Position numbers and translations under genes: made by a program | The notes under the pieces: model-generated | What the model saw: the letters and a program-made list of their open reading frames with translations, nothing else | The model's database searches: none | What the model was told of the DNA's origin: nothing | In this document: positions 9,424 through 17,796 of the stretch, piece after piece | How the letters are laid out: each line of letters starts with the position of its first letter | Position numbering within the stretch: position 1 is the first letter of the stretch | Source of the DNA: Chenggangzhangella methanolivorans | Lineage (GTDB): Bacteria > Pseudomonadota > Alphaproteobacteria > Rhizobiales > Methylopilaceae | DNA: 64,000 bases | NCBI RefSeq assembly: GCF_019797865.1 | Contig: NZ_CP081869.1 | Coordinates: 4,912,501-4,976,500, forward strand | Direction of reading: 5' to 3'

Positions 9424-10092
9424 GTGACAGGCAGGATGAGCACCATGGCGAACGGCGCATTCGACCCGGAGGCCCGCTACGCGCAGCTCGACGAGCGCGT
9501 CGCGAACCAGGGCTCGCGGATCAGCCAGCTCGAGCAGTCGATGAACCTCGGGTTTCGGCAGCTCGAAAAGTCGGTCGCCGACATCGGCGCCGAGTTTCGA
9601 TCGAACCAGAAGCCGCAGTGGCAGGCGATCAGCGTCGCGGCGACGATCACGATCGCCTTCATGGGACTGATCGGGACGCTCGCCTACCTGCCCGTCACCG
9701 CGGGCCTGCGCGACGCCCGCGAGGACATTCGCGCCAACGCAAAGGACGCCTTGTCGGTCGAAGGCTTCAAGGACTTCAAGGCGACGTACGAGAACAACCG
9801 CGTCGTCTACCGCCAGGAGGTCGAGGCCAAGATCGCGACCAACGCGGCGGACCTGCGAGCGCTCGAGGCTCGCATTCGGGAAGACGGCAAGGCGATCGTC
9901 CCGCGCGGCGAGCATGAAGAGCACTGGCGTAGCCAGGACGCGCAGGACGCCAACCTGCAGCGTCAGATCGACGAGGTGAAGGCGCAGGCCGGCTCGACCT
10001 ATGGCGTGCGCGACGTCATCCAGCGGCTCGAAAAACAGGTCGAGGATCTGCGCGAGGAGAAGTACCGCGCGATGATGCGCCCACCGTCGTAA
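9424..10092 (+). CDS. Prophage coiled-coil membrane protein of the lysis region
   Basis: Up to 222 residues from GTG 9424 (AGGA seven bases upstream); ATGs at 9436 and 9445 are alternative starts. The N-terminal 60 residues form a short coiled coil (LDERVANQGSRISQLEQS), one transmembrane segment lies at about 68-95, and the C-terminal half is a long charged coiled coil rich in Lys, Glu and Arg. A single membrane anchor with a long coiled coil next to a holin-like gene would suit an inner-membrane spanin or lysis regulator, but no outer-membrane partner is seen. Confidence 0.55.
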   Translation: MTGRMSTMANGAFDPEARYAQLDERVANQGSRISQLEQSMNLGFRQLEKSVADIGAEFRSNQKPQWQAISVAATITIAFMGLIGTLAYLPVTAGLRDAREDIRANAKDALSVEGFKDFKATYENNRVVYRQEVEAKIATNAADLRALEARIREDGKAIVPRGEHEEHWRSQDAQDANLQRQIDEVKAQAGSTYGVRDVIQRLEKQVEDLREEKYRAMMRPPS

Positions 10093-10112
10093 CGCTTAGC
10101 CCAATCCGTCAA

Positions 10113-10152
10113 AGAGCCCCGCCTTGGCTTCGGCCGAGGCGGGGCTCTTTTT
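10113..10152. terminator. Strong UUCG-loop terminator between convergent prophage genes
   Basis: A 16-base stem with a single G-T wobble (10113-10128 with 10133-10148) is capped by TTCG and followed by TTTT on the plus strand. The mirrored A-run allows function in both directions. It sits in the 64 bases between the coiled-coil gene and the convergent regulator. Confidence 0.9.
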
Positions 10153-10156
10153 GCGT

Positions 10157-10804
10157 TTACATGGCGCGGATCTCAGCAATTGTCAGCCGCCCGGCGTGCA
10201 CGAGCCGCAGGAGCTTGGCGACGGCCGCGGGGACGCTCTTGTCGGTCGCCCAACGGCGGCCGGTGCGCTCGTCGACCTTGAACAGTCTTGCCGCCTGAAC
10301 GTGCGAGAGCTTCAAGCGCTTGAGGGTGTCACGATATTCTGACGACGTCATCTCGTCGGCTTCGGCGACTGAGATTTGACGCTCATAGGCCGCCCGGCTG
10401 ATGGCTTCGGCTTCAGCCTCGGGCAATCCGTTGAAGATCATGAGGTCCGTCTTGTGGGCTTCGCGCCGACGCTCACGGTCTGCCGAGATCAGATCTTCGC
10501 GCCGCGGGTGCAGCAGCGCGCGCACGGCTTGGCGGGCTTGCTCCCTTTCGTCGGGGGTGGCCAGATAAACACCTCCCGTCATTTCCTCGTAGGCGACGCG
10601 GATCTCTTCCTCGGTCGCAAGCGCAGCCGAAATGGCTCCCGACTTCCAAGTCACAACCATGTGGTTTGATGTAAGGACCGTGAAATCTGGCAGGTGACGG
10701 TCGGTAAAATAGACGGTCGTGATGACGTCGTAGCTGTCGAGGTATTCACCAGAAACCGCTTGCGTGACGACTTCCTGACGTTCGATGCGGGCGATACGTG
10801 CCAT
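10157..10804 (-). CDS. Prophage transcriptional regulator with C-terminal helix-turn-helix
   Basis: 215 residues from the ATG at 10804, chosen because AGGAG lies nine bases upstream. Residues about 158-200 form an Xre-like helix-turn-helix (LKRLKLSHVQAARLFKVDER, then TGRRWATDKS). Residues 1-60 (MARIARIERQEVV, TVYFTDRHLPDFTVL) are an unassigned beta-rich domain. The promoter just upstream carries two copies of a 17-base operator-like repeat, which suggests autorepression. It could be the lysogeny repressor or a copy-control regulator. Confidence 0.6.
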   Translation of the reverse strand: MARIARIERQEVVTQAVSGEYLDSYDVITTVYFTDRHLPDFTVLTSNHMVVTWKSGAISAALATEEEIRVAYEEMTGGVYLATPDEREQARQAVRALLHPRREDLISADRERRREAHKTDLMIFNGLPEAEAEAISRAAYERQISVAEADEMTSSEYRDTLKRLKLSHVQAARLFKVDERTGRRWATDKSVPAAVAKLLRLVHAGRLTIAEIRAM

Positions 10805-10847
10805 CTGCGTGATCTCCTGCCGGGCTCTATTGCCCTTGCTGAAATCA

Positions 10848-10899
10848 TCAATACCGGGCAAAATGTCCGGCGTCAACTAAATCCGGGCAAAATGTCCGG
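10848..10899 (-). promoter_or_regulatory. Promoter with tandem 17-bp operators for the HTH regulator
   Basis: On the minus strand there is a -35 TTGACG (10871-10876) and a -10 TATTGA (10848-10853). The spacer is exactly 17 bases and consists entirely of CCGGACATTTTGCCCGG. An identical second copy lies at 10883-10899, six bases upstream of the -35. One copy therefore covers the core promoter and the other the upstream face, a classic repressor layout. Confidence 0.7.
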
Positions 10900-11076
10900 T
10901 TATTTTTCGCCGCCGCGCGCTGCTTCTTCCGCGGTGAGCCCCGCCATCTCCAGCATGTAGGCGGTCATCGCGAGCCCTGCGCGCTTGGCGCGGGCCTGTA
11001 GCTCGCGGATCGCTGCGGCGATTTCGCGGGCTTCGTCTATCGGCTCTTGTTCCATTTTCGTTCTCATGGAATCCAT
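10900..11076 (-). CDS. Small prophage protein, 58 aa, possible regulator
   Basis: A 58-residue, mainly helical protein (EPIDEAREIAAAIRELQARA, then GLAMTAYMLEMAGLTAEEAA). ATG codons at 11076, 11067 and 11052 are possible starts, and none has a strong ribosome site. Its stop touches the upstream operator copy of the HTH-regulator promoter, so it lies just upstream of that gene on the same strand. Function unknown. Confidence 0.5.
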   Translation of the reverse strand: MDSMRTKMEQEPIDEAREIAAAIRELQARAKRAGLAMTAYMLEMAGLTAEEAARGGEK

Positions 11077-11099
11077 GTCGCTCAACCGGAGCGACGGAC

Positions 11100-11315
11100 A
11101 TGGGCGAGGCGGCCGAAACCCTCTTCGACGACGAGACGATAGCGGCCGATGAAGCGGCGGTCGACGAGGTGGTGCGCGCCGCCGGCGGCGAGCGTCAGGC
11201 GGTGCGGGCGCTGCTCGTGCAGCTCGGCGAGATGTCGGCCGCTCTCGAGGTCGCGCGATCGCGCGCCTCGCTCGGCTTCGCGCGGGGGAGGCAGCCGGCC
11301 CGGCCGGCGCGCTAG
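11100..11315 (+). CDS. Small prophage hypothetical protein, 71 aa
   Basis: The ATG is preceded by GGAG with eight bases of spacing. The product is helical and acidic at the start (MGEAAETLFDDETIAADEAA), then AVRALLVQLGEMSAALEVAR and a basic tail. Proteins of this style, ending in a GxxRG-like basic tail, are common near phage ends in this order. Divergent from the 58-residue gene with a gap of only 23 bases. Function unknown. Confidence 0.55.
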   Translation: MGEAAETLFDDETIAADEAAVDEVVRAAGGERQAVRALLVQLGEMSAALEVARSRASLGFARGRQPARPAR

Positions 11316-11321
11316 AGCGCC

Positions 11322-11669
11322 GTGCGGCTCGTCCAGTTCCCGTATGTCGTGGTCCGCGTGGGCTGCAATCTCTGTCACCGCGAGGGCGTCTATCGCTTGG
11401 CGCGGCTCGCCGTGCGCTGCGGCCCGAACGCGGATCTCGAGGACGTGCTCGCCGAGCTCTCCAAGAGCTGTCCCTATCGCCGCGAACCGCACGAGCGGTC
11501 GCGCAGCCAGTATGTCCCGACATGCCACGCGCATTTCGTGGACCTGCGCGAAAGGACGCCGCCCGATCTCCCGCCCGGCATGGGCGGCTTGCGGGTGATC
11601 GACGGCGGGCTGCCGGACGACGACCCGACGCCGACGCCGGCGGAGATCAGGCGGCGCGAGAGGGGCTAA
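11322..11669 (+). CDS. Small prophage hypothetical protein with a CxxC motif, 115 aa
   Basis: It starts at GTG 11322, six bases after the previous stop, so probably one unit with it. CNLC near residue 15, plus further Cys at about 32, 50 and 66, gives a zinc-ribbon-like spacing (VGCNLCHREG, RCGPNA, SCPYRR, PTCHAHF). The C-terminus is acidic and Pro-rich. Possibly a small DNA- or RNA-binding protein; no named family recognised. Confidence 0.6.
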   Translation: MRLVQFPYVVVRVGCNLCHREGVYRLARLAVRCGPNADLEDVLAELSKSCPYRREPHERSRSQYVPTCHAHFVDLRERTPPDLPPGMGGLRVIDGGLPDDDPTPTPAEIRRRERG

Positions 11670-11762
11670 ACCGGGGTTCTCGGGTTCAAACTTTTCAGCA
11701 TTTTAGTAGCCCTATCGCCCGGGCTATGCTTTGAAAGAACCTTGAAGTGACACTCGAATCTA

Positions 11763-11812
<50 letters not shown>

Positions 11813-11879
11813 TCTTCTTCCGTTTGCAGGCTGGACAGAGCCTCGAACGGGCCGCCAGCCGGGCGACCGTCAGACCGAC

Positions 11880-12773
11880 ATGACCCGGCGCGCCCTCCTC
11901 ATCGTCAACAGCAACAGCCGAAGCGGCGCCGAGGCGCTGGGGACCGTCGTGTCGGGCCTGCGCGACCGCGGGATCGATCCGCTGCGCCTCGACGCGTCCT
12001 CGCGCGAGGACGTGTCGAGGCTGATCGTCGAGAATCGCGACGGCGCCGACATGATCGTCGCGGCGGGCGGCGACGGAACCCTCAATGCGACGCTCCGCGG
12101 CGCTCTCGAGACCGGGCTTCCTCTCGGCGTGCTGCCGGTCGGCACCGCGAACGACTTCGCCCGCACGCTCGGCCTGCCGGTCGCCCTCGAAGAGGCGATC
12201 GCGGTGGTGGCCGACGGCGCGAGCCGGCGCGTCGACGTCGGCCTCGTCAACGACCAGCCGTTTCTGAACGTCGCGAGCCTCGGGCTCAGCGTCGCGCTGG
12301 CGGGCGAGCTCTCGGGCGACCTCAAGAAGCGCTTCGGCAAGCTCGGCTACGCCATCGCTGCGGCCAAAACGCTTTCGAAGGCCAAGCCCTTCCGCGCGCG
12401 GATCGTCGCCGGCGACAGGAAGGTGAGGGCGCTCACGCTGCAGATCGCGGTCGGCAACGGCAAGTTCTACGGCGGCGGCAACCAGGTGGACGAGGCCGCG
12501 GTCGTCGACGACGGGCTGCTCGACCTCTACAGCCTCGAATTCGCCCGCGCCTGGAAGCTGGTGCTGATGCTCAAGGCCATGCGGTTCGGCCAGCACCGGG
12601 CGCTGAAGGAGATCCGCAACATGCGCGGCGCGGCCTTCGAGGTCCGCACCCGCCGCCCGCGGCCCGTCAACGCCGACGGCGAGATCGTCACCGAGACGCC
12701 GGCGCGGTTCGCGATCCTGCCGCAGGCGCTCGAGGTCTTCGTGCCGCGCGGCGGCGAAGACTACAGGGCCTGA
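11880..12773 (+). CDS. Diacylglycerol/lipid kinase family protein (YegS-type)
   Basis: 297 residues with the DAGK catalytic signature GGDGT at 63-67, PVGTANDFARTL at about 86-97 and a C-terminal beta-sandwich ending VFVPRGGED. The family transfers phosphate from ATP to lipid hydroxyls such as diacylglycerol. This member is soluble and monofunctional; the substrate is not known. First chromosomal gene beyond the prophage attachment site, with its start 68 bases after it, so its native promoter may have been replaced by phage DNA. Confidence 0.85.
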   Translation: MTRRALLIVNSNSRSGAEALGTVVSGLRDRGIDPLRLDASSREDVSRLIVENRDGADMIVAAGGDGTLNATLRGALETGLPLGVLPVGTANDFARTLGLPVALEEAIAVVADGASRRVDVGLVNDQPFLNVASLGLSVALAGELSGDLKKRFGKLGYAIAAAKTLSKAKPFRARIVAGDRKVRALTLQIAVGNGKFYGGGNQVDEAAVVDDGLLDLYSLEFARAWKLVLMLKAMRFGQHRALKEIRNMRGAAFEVRTRRPRPVNADGEIVTETPARFAILPQALEVFVPRGGEDYRA

Positions 12774-12798
12774 GCCGTGACGGGCAGGCGAGGGGGCG

Positions 12799-14064
12799 TC
12801 ACGCGCCCTTGATCAGGCCCTTCAGGGGCTTGGCCGACCCGCTGTCGGGGAACACGGTGGCGTTGACGATCGAGTCCGGCACGTCGAGGTGCTCGCGCAG
12901 CACGCCCTTGAACACCGAGCGCAGATCGATGGTGGCTTTCAGGTCGCGCTTGTCGAGCAGCTGGGTCGGCGCGAGGCCGGGCCACTTGGAGAAGATGCGC
13001 CCGCCCTTCACCGCGCCGCCCGCGAGCAGCGCCACGGTGCCGACGCCGTGGTCGGAGCCGTGGTTGCCGTTGTTGGCGACCATGCGGCCGAATTCCGTGA
13101 CGATCATCACCACGGTCTGGCTCCAGGCGTCGCCGACGCTCGTGCGGAACAGCGAGAGGCCGTCGTCGAGCTCGGCGAGGCGGTCGGCGAGCTCGCCGTC
13201 GACCGCGCCCTGATCGGTGTGGGTGTCCCAGCCGTTGACCGAGAGCGTCGCGATCCGCGGCCCGACCGGGGAGGCGAGCAACCGGCCGGCGCCCAGAAAG
13301 CCCATCTGAAGGTCGGTGACGTCGTCGGGCGTCGCGCCGAGGCCTTCGGCGAAGCGCTGGGCCTCGAGGCCGCGCTCGAGATTGTCGGAGAACACCTTGT
13401 CGCGGCTCTTGTAGAGCGTGCGGATCAGGTAGAGCGTCGGGTCGGCGACGTGCTCGAGCGTGCTGGCCGACCAGCCGAGCACCGGCTCGGAGCCGCGAAG
13501 GATGAGCGGCGCGGAGCCGATCTCGATCGCGCCGCGCTGGCGCACCGGCTCGCCGGAGGGCAGGGCCCGGAGCAGGCGGTTCAGCCAGCCGGTCGGATTG
13601 GCGACGACGGCCGGCGGCATGCCGTTTTCGAGATTGTCCTGGCAGTCGAAATGCGAACGCGTCCAGAGCGGCGTCGAGGTCGCGTGCACGATCGACGCGT
13701 CGCCGGCGGCGTACATTTGCCCGAAGCTGCGCAGCGCCGGGTGCAGGCCGAAGAAGTTCGTGTGCTTCTTGTCGGCGAGCCGGATCAGCGCGTCGGGCCG
13801 GATGTAGAGCTCGCCGCGGCCTTCCACATAGACGCTGCCCTCGCCATAGGGCGGGACGGCCGCGAGCCCGTCCATGCCGCCGCGCAGCACGACGACGAGC
13901 AGGCGCGGGTCGAGCGTCGCGGCGGAGGCGAGCTTCGGCGCGCAGGCCCAGGAGAACAGGCCGGCGGTGACGCCGAGCATCGAGCGGCGGCTGAGCAGCA
14001 GCCGGGATTCCTCGCAGCCTGTGGCGAGATCGCGCCTGAGATTATCGGACATGTGGGCGCTCAT
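12799..14064 (-). CDS. DUF1501 family Tat-exported protein
   Basis: 421 residues from the ATG at 14064, which overlaps the stop of the upstream gene (ATGA) and so is translationally coupled to it. SRRSMLGVTAGLFSWA near residue 25 is a twin-arginine signal. The mature part shows the DUF1501 pattern (LLVVVLRGGMDGLAAVPPYG, FFGLHPALRSFG, then a late NGNHGSDHGVGTVALLAGG), a region related to sulfatase/alkaline-phosphatase folds. DUF1501 and DUF1800 genes occur as pairs in many bacteria; their biochemistry is not settled. Confidence 0.88.
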   Translation of the reverse strand: MSAHMSDNLRRDLATGCEESRLLLSRRSMLGVTAGLFSWACAPKLASAATLDPRLLVVVLRGGMDGLAAVPPYGEGSVYVEGRGELYIRPDALIRLADKKHTNFFGLHPALRSFGQMYAAGDASIVHATSTPLWTRSHFDCQDNLENGMPPAVVANPTGWLNRLLRALPSGEPVRQRGAIEIGSAPLILRGSEPVLGWSASTLEHVADPTLYLIRTLYKSRDKVFSDNLERGLEAQRFAEGLGATPDDVTDLQMGFLGAGRLLASPVGPRIATLSVNGWDTHTDQGAVDGELADRLAELDDGLSLFRTSVGDAWSQTVVMIVTEFGRMVANNGNHGSDHGVGTVALLAGGAVKGGRIFSKWPGLAPTQLLDKRDLKATIDLRSVFKGVLREHLDVPDSIVNATVFPDSGSAKPLKGLIKGA

Positions 14065-15392
14065 CTCCGCTGGAATTCCGGCGACGCGAACAGGATGGTG
14101 AGGCCGGCGAGCTGCGACCCGCCTGCGGCCACGCGCTCGCGGGTTTGGGTCGAGAGCGCCGCGCCGAAAAGGTCGCGAGAGAGCGTCGCCGGATTGACGA
14201 AGACGCGCCGGCCGATGACCTTGGCGATCTGCTGGACCGCGTCGAGGCGGAACGCCATCGCGTTGGGCGACAGCCAGTTCGGCGTCTCGTCCGCGAAGCC
14301 TTCCGGCGAGGGCGTGTCCCAGGTCGGCTGGTTCAGCGTCGTCAGGATCCGGTCCATCACTCCCGATTCTTCGTCGAGCAGAGCGCTGCCGAGCGCGCGG
14401 AACTGCGCGACGAGCATCTCGTAGGGCGTTCGGATCTTGGCCATCGGCACCGACCATGCGGCGTCGAGCGTGAGCAGCGCCTCGGCCGTGCGCTTGAGGT
14501 CGCCGCCGCTGTCGATGAAGGCCTGGGCGATCGGGGCGATCATCTCCTCGGTCGGCTGGTCGGCCACGAAGTGACGCGCGAGCTTCGTCGCGACGCGGCG
14601 CGCGGTCGCGGGGTGGGCGGCCAGAATCGCGAAGGCGCGGTCAGCCTGCTCCATGCCGCCTTCGGGAATGGTCTCGCCGAAGAAGCGCTGCGGGCCGGGC
14701 TGGTGCCAGTCGGGTCGGAACATGAACTGGCCGGCGCTGGCGGGCGTCGCCTCGCTCGCGCGCACGATCGACCATCCGGTGAGCATCTTGGCGAGCGCCT
14801 TGACGTCGTCCTCGGTGAAATTGCCCGAGCCGACGGTGTGGAGCTCCATGAGCTCGCGCGCGAGGTTCTCGGTGTAGCTGACGCGCCGCTTCAATCCGAG
14901 CGTCGACTCCTCGCCGATCGATTCGTCGTTGTCGAGGTAGCGGATCATCGCCGGGTGACGCATCGCGTCGTGCAGCATCTGCGGGAACGAGCCGAGCGCG
15001 TTGCGGCGGATGACGTCGCGCTCGAACTGCCCAATGGTCCCGCGCAGGAGCGGCGCCTTGCGGAACGACATGGCGAAATGGTTCGCCCAGAAGATCGTCA
15101 GCCGCTCCACGAAGCCGATTTCGGGCTGGAGGTGCTTGGCGATGCGCGCCTTGTACTCCCGCAGGCGCACGTTTTCGGGGCGCGGCGTCGGCGAGGCGCC
15201 TTCGAGGCAGGCCTGCGCATAGGTCGGCAGCGAGGCGTCCTTGATCAGCGCGACGTCGGGCGAATCGAGTTCCGCCACCAGCGCGGCGGCGGGATCGTTC
15301 GCGATGCGGGCGAGGCCGCCCCGCCGGGCGCCAAGGCCGAAGCGCTGAAACGCAAGCGTGGCCTGCTGCGCCTGAAGTTTGCTGGGAGCCAT
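14061..15392 (-). CDS. DUF1800 family protein
   Basis: 443 residues from the ATG at 15392, chosen because the match to DUF1800 begins there (ATLAFQRFGLGARRGG). The frame stays open upstream to 15506, but that part looks non-coding. Diagnostic stretches include FWANHFAMSF, NLARELMELHTVG and a late WLSPNAMAFRLD. No clear signal peptide. Coupled to the DUF1501 gene by a four-base overlap. Function of the pair is unknown. Confidence 0.87.
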   Translation of the reverse strand: MAPSKLQAQQATLAFQRFGLGARRGGLARIANDPAAALVAELDSPDVALIKDASLPTYAQACLEGASPTPRPENVRLREYKARIAKHLQPEIGFVERLTIFWANHFAMSFRKAPLLRGTIGQFERDVIRRNALGSFPQMLHDAMRHPAMIRYLDNDESIGEESTLGLKRRVSYTENLARELMELHTVGSGNFTEDDVKALAKMLTGWSIVRASEATPASAGQFMFRPDWHQPGPQRFFGETIPEGGMEQADRAFAILAAHPATARRVATKLARHFVADQPTEEMIAPIAQAFIDSGGDLKRTAEALLTLDAAWSVPMAKIRTPYEMLVAQFRALGSALLDEESGVMDRILTTLNQPTWDTPSPEGFADETPNWLSPNAMAFRLDAVQQIAKVIGRRVFVNPATLSRDLFGAALSTQTRERVAAGGSQLAGLTILFASPEFQRR

Positions 15393-15794
15393 TTCTGTCG
15401 CTTCGGGTCGTCCGCTTCGGAATCCCGAGCGCGCGCACGCCCGGACGCCGTAAGGATGCAGGACGCCGGTGTCGTTAGTCTTAATGGTTGAGTTGGCATT
15501 TGGCATGCCAGATGGAACGTGACTCCCGATCGATCGCGCCCGATAATCGATCCGTCGCCGCGTCGTTCACGTAAGCAGGCGTGCGGCGGCGCGTCGCGGA
15601 AAGCGGCGTCGCAATTTCCGCATTGGAATTGTTACGCTTCGACCCCGGCGCGGCTTGCGCCTTAAGTCGCACCGGTCTAAGCCTCGCCGCGACCGGGAGA
15701 AGCGCCTCGCGCAAGCCCCGATCGACCGCAATCGGAACGGCCGCGCGGCGTCCTTTTTCCGCCGCCGGCGCAGCTCCACGAGGGCAGGACGCCG
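15393..15794. other. Divergent intergenic region upstream of the nuo operon
   Basis: Between DUF1800 (minus) and nuoA (plus). I see no credible gene. It holds one plausible nuo promoter (listed separately) and the palindrome TGGCATGCCA at 15501-15510 just upstream of it. The remaining 240 bases before nuoA would form a long leader with no obvious terminator or riboswitch. Confidence 0.6.
15519..15547 (+). promoter_or_regulatory. Candidate nuo operon promoter
   Basis: GTGACT (15519-15524) and GATAAT (15542-15547) are separated by 17 bases, a good match to a sigma-70-type promoter. A perfect ten-base palindrome ends eight bases upstream. No other comparable site was found in the gap. Confidence 0.45.
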
Positions 15795-16160
15795 ATGACC
15801 GATCTCCTCGCCGACTACCTTCCACTGGTGATCTTTCTCGGAGTCGCGCTCCTGATCGGCGTCGCGCTGCTGGCCGCGCCGTTCCTCGTGGCGTACCAGA
15901 ATCCGGATCCCGAGAAGCTGTCGGCCTATGAGTGCGGTTTCAACGCCTTCGACGACGCGCGCATGAAGTTCGACGTGCGCTTCTACCTCGTCGCCATCCT
16001 CTTCATCATCTTCGACCTCGAGGTCGCGTTCCTGTTCCCCTGGGCGGTCGCCTTCAAGGAAGTCGGGATCTACGGCTTCTGGTCGATGATGGCGTTCCTT
16101 GGCGTGCTGACGATCGGCTTCGTCTATGAGTGGCGCAAGGGAGCTCTGGAATGGGACTGA
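15795..16160 (+). CDS. nuoA: NADH-quinone oxidoreductase subunit A
   Basis: 121 residues with three membrane helices (about 9-33, 64-82 and 89-111). YECGFNAFDDARMKFDVRFY at about 45-64 is the conserved loop that lines the quinone-site region between arm and membrane. First gene of the complex I operon. AGGACG precedes the ATG. The stop overlaps nuoB by ten bases. Confidence 0.97.
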   Translation: MTDLLADYLPLVIFLGVALLIGVALLAAPFLVAYQNPDPEKLSAYECGFNAFDDARMKFDVRFYLVAILFIIFDLEVAFLFPWAVAFKEVGIYGFWSMMAFLGVLTIGFVYEWRKGALEWD

Positions 16161-16729
16161 GCGAATCCCGCGAGACGCTTGTCGCGCCGGCTCCAAAGGG
16201 CCTCGTCGACGCCTCGGGCCGCCCTATCGGTCATGACGACCGCTTCTTCGGCGAGATGAACGCCGAGCTGTCGGACAAGGGCTTCCTCGTCACCTCGACC
16301 GAGGATCTCGTCAACTGGGCCCGCACCGGCTCGCTGATGTGGATGACGTTCGGTCTGGCGTGCTGCGCCGTCGAGATGATGCAGGTCTCGATGCCGCGCT
16401 ACGACGTCGAGCGCTTCGGCTTCGCGCCGCGCGCGAGCCCGCGCCAGTCCGACGTGATGATCGTCGCCGGCACGCTGACCAACAAGATGGCCCCGGCGCT
16501 GCGCAAGGTCTACGACCAGATGCCGGAGCCGCGCTACGTCATCTCGATGGGCTCTTGCGCCAACGGCGGCGGCTACTACCACTACTCCTACGCGGTGGTG
16601 CGCGGCTGCGACCGCGTCGTTCCGATCGACGTCTACGTGCCCGGATGTCCTCCGACGGCGGAAGCGCTGCTTTACGGCGTGCTGCTTCTCCAGAAGAAGA
16701 TCCGCCGCATCGGCACGATCGAGCGGTGA
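16151..16729 (+). CDS. nuoB: NADH-quinone oxidoreductase subunit B
   Basis: 192 residues from the ATG at 16151, inside the end of nuoA; GGAG lies upstream, and an in-frame GTG at 16130 was rejected as too early. Ligands of the terminal [4Fe-4S] cluster N2 are C71, C72, C136 and C166 (LACCAVEMM, GSCANGGG, VPGCPP). It passes electrons to ubiquinone at the junction of the peripheral and membrane arms. Confidence 0.97.
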   Translation: MGLSESRETLVAPAPKGLVDASGRPIGHDDRFFGEMNAELSDKGFLVTSTEDLVNWARTGSLMWMTFGLACCAVEMMQVSMPRYDVERFGFAPRASPRQSDVMIVAGTLTNKMAPALRKVYDQMPEPRYVISMGSCANGGGYYHYSYAVVRGCDRVVPIDVYVPGCPPTAEALLYGVLLLQKKIRRIGTIER

Positions 16730-16739
16730 GGGGAGAGCG

Positions 16740-17360
16740 ATGAGCGTAAGCCCCCACGACGTTCTCGAGGCGCTGTCGGCGCATATCGCCGGCGGCCTTG
16801 GCGACAAGCTCGGCGCCGCCAAGATCGCGTTCGGCGAGCTGACGCTGACCTGCGAGGCCGCCGACGTCATCGACGTGCTGACCTTCCTGCGCGACGACCC
16901 GGACTGCCGCTTCGTCAATTTCATCGACGTCTGCGGCGTCGACTGGCCGGCGCGCGAAAGGCGCTTCGACGTCGTCTACCACCTGCTCAGCCCCTACAAG
17001 AACGTCCGGATCCGCGTGAAGCTCGAGGCCGACGACGTCGAGCCGGTGCCTTCGGCGTTCGGCGTGTTCCCCGGCGCGCTGTGGTTCGAGCGCGAGGCCT
17101 ATGACCTCTACGGCGTGCTGTTCTCGGGCCATCCGGACCTGCGGCGCCTGCTGACCGACTACGGCTTCGACGGCTATCCGCTGCGCAAGGATTTTCCGAC
17201 CACGGGCTTCGTCGAAGTCCGCTGGGACGACGAGGCCAAGCGCGTGGTCTACGAGCCGGTCCGGCTCAACCAGGAATTCCGCAACTTCGATTTTCTCTCG
17301 CCGTGGGAAGGCGTCGACTACGTCCTGCCCGGCGACGAGAAGGCCAAGCAGCCAAGCTGA
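16740..17360 (+). CDS. nuoC: NADH-quinone oxidoreductase subunit C
   Basis: 206 residues of the 30-kDa subunit. The family signature is intact near residues 118-160 (WFEREAYDLYGVLFSGHP, RRLLTDYGFDGYPLRKDFP). It has no cofactor and holds the peripheral arm together. Not fused to NuoD. GGGGAG precedes the ATG; the stop overlaps the next ATG (TGATG). Confidence 0.97.
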   Translation: MSVSPHDVLEALSAHIAGGLGDKLGAAKIAFGELTLTCEAADVIDVLTFLRDDPDCRFVNFIDVCGVDWPARERRFDVVYHLLSPYKNVRIRVKLEADDVEPVPSAFGVFPGALWFEREAYDLYGVLFSGHPDLRRLLTDYGFDGYPLRKDFPTTGFVEVRWDDEAKRVVYEPVRLNQEFRNFDFLSPWEGVDYVLPGDEKAKQPS

Positions 17361-17796
17361 TGGCGATGGCGGCGGGCGAGCGCATCGACGGCAGGTGTTT
17401 GTGCGGAACGGCGACGTTCCGCGCGACGCTCGCCGACGGGACGATGAGCGCCTGCCATTGTGAGATCTGCCGCCGCTGGACCAGCGGGCCGTTCCTGAGC
17501 GTCTCGGTCCGCGCCGACAGCCTCGCCTTCGACGACGAGGCGACGGTCGGCGTCTATGTGTCCTCGCGCGAGGCGGAGCGCGGCTTCTGCCGCACCTGCG
17601 GCTCGACGCTGTTCTGGCGGGCGCTCGACGGCTCGTCGGCCGACGTCTCCGCGCAGCTCGTCGAGGACCCCGGCCGGTTCGACTTCGCGACCGAGATCTA
17701 TGTCGATAAGAAACCCCGAACTACGCCTTCGCCCATGTCGGCCGCCGGATGACCGGCGCCGAATGGCGCGCGGCGAAGGGGGCGGCGCATGGCTGA
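17360..17796 (+). CDS. GFA-family (DUF636) zinc protein, copy 1, frameshifted near its end
   Basis: The zinc-ligand pattern of the GFA/CENP-V family is complete: CLCG near 14, CHCEIC near 34 and FCRTCGS near 78. The frame as written stops at 17752, but the homologous ending (YAFAHVGRRMTGAEW) continues in another frame to the TGA at 17794-17796, overlapping the next gene by eight bases. A one-base indel near 17717 explains this. Family members include a glutathione-formaldehyde adduct enzyme, but many have no known substrate. The start overlaps the nuoC stop. Confidence 0.8.
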
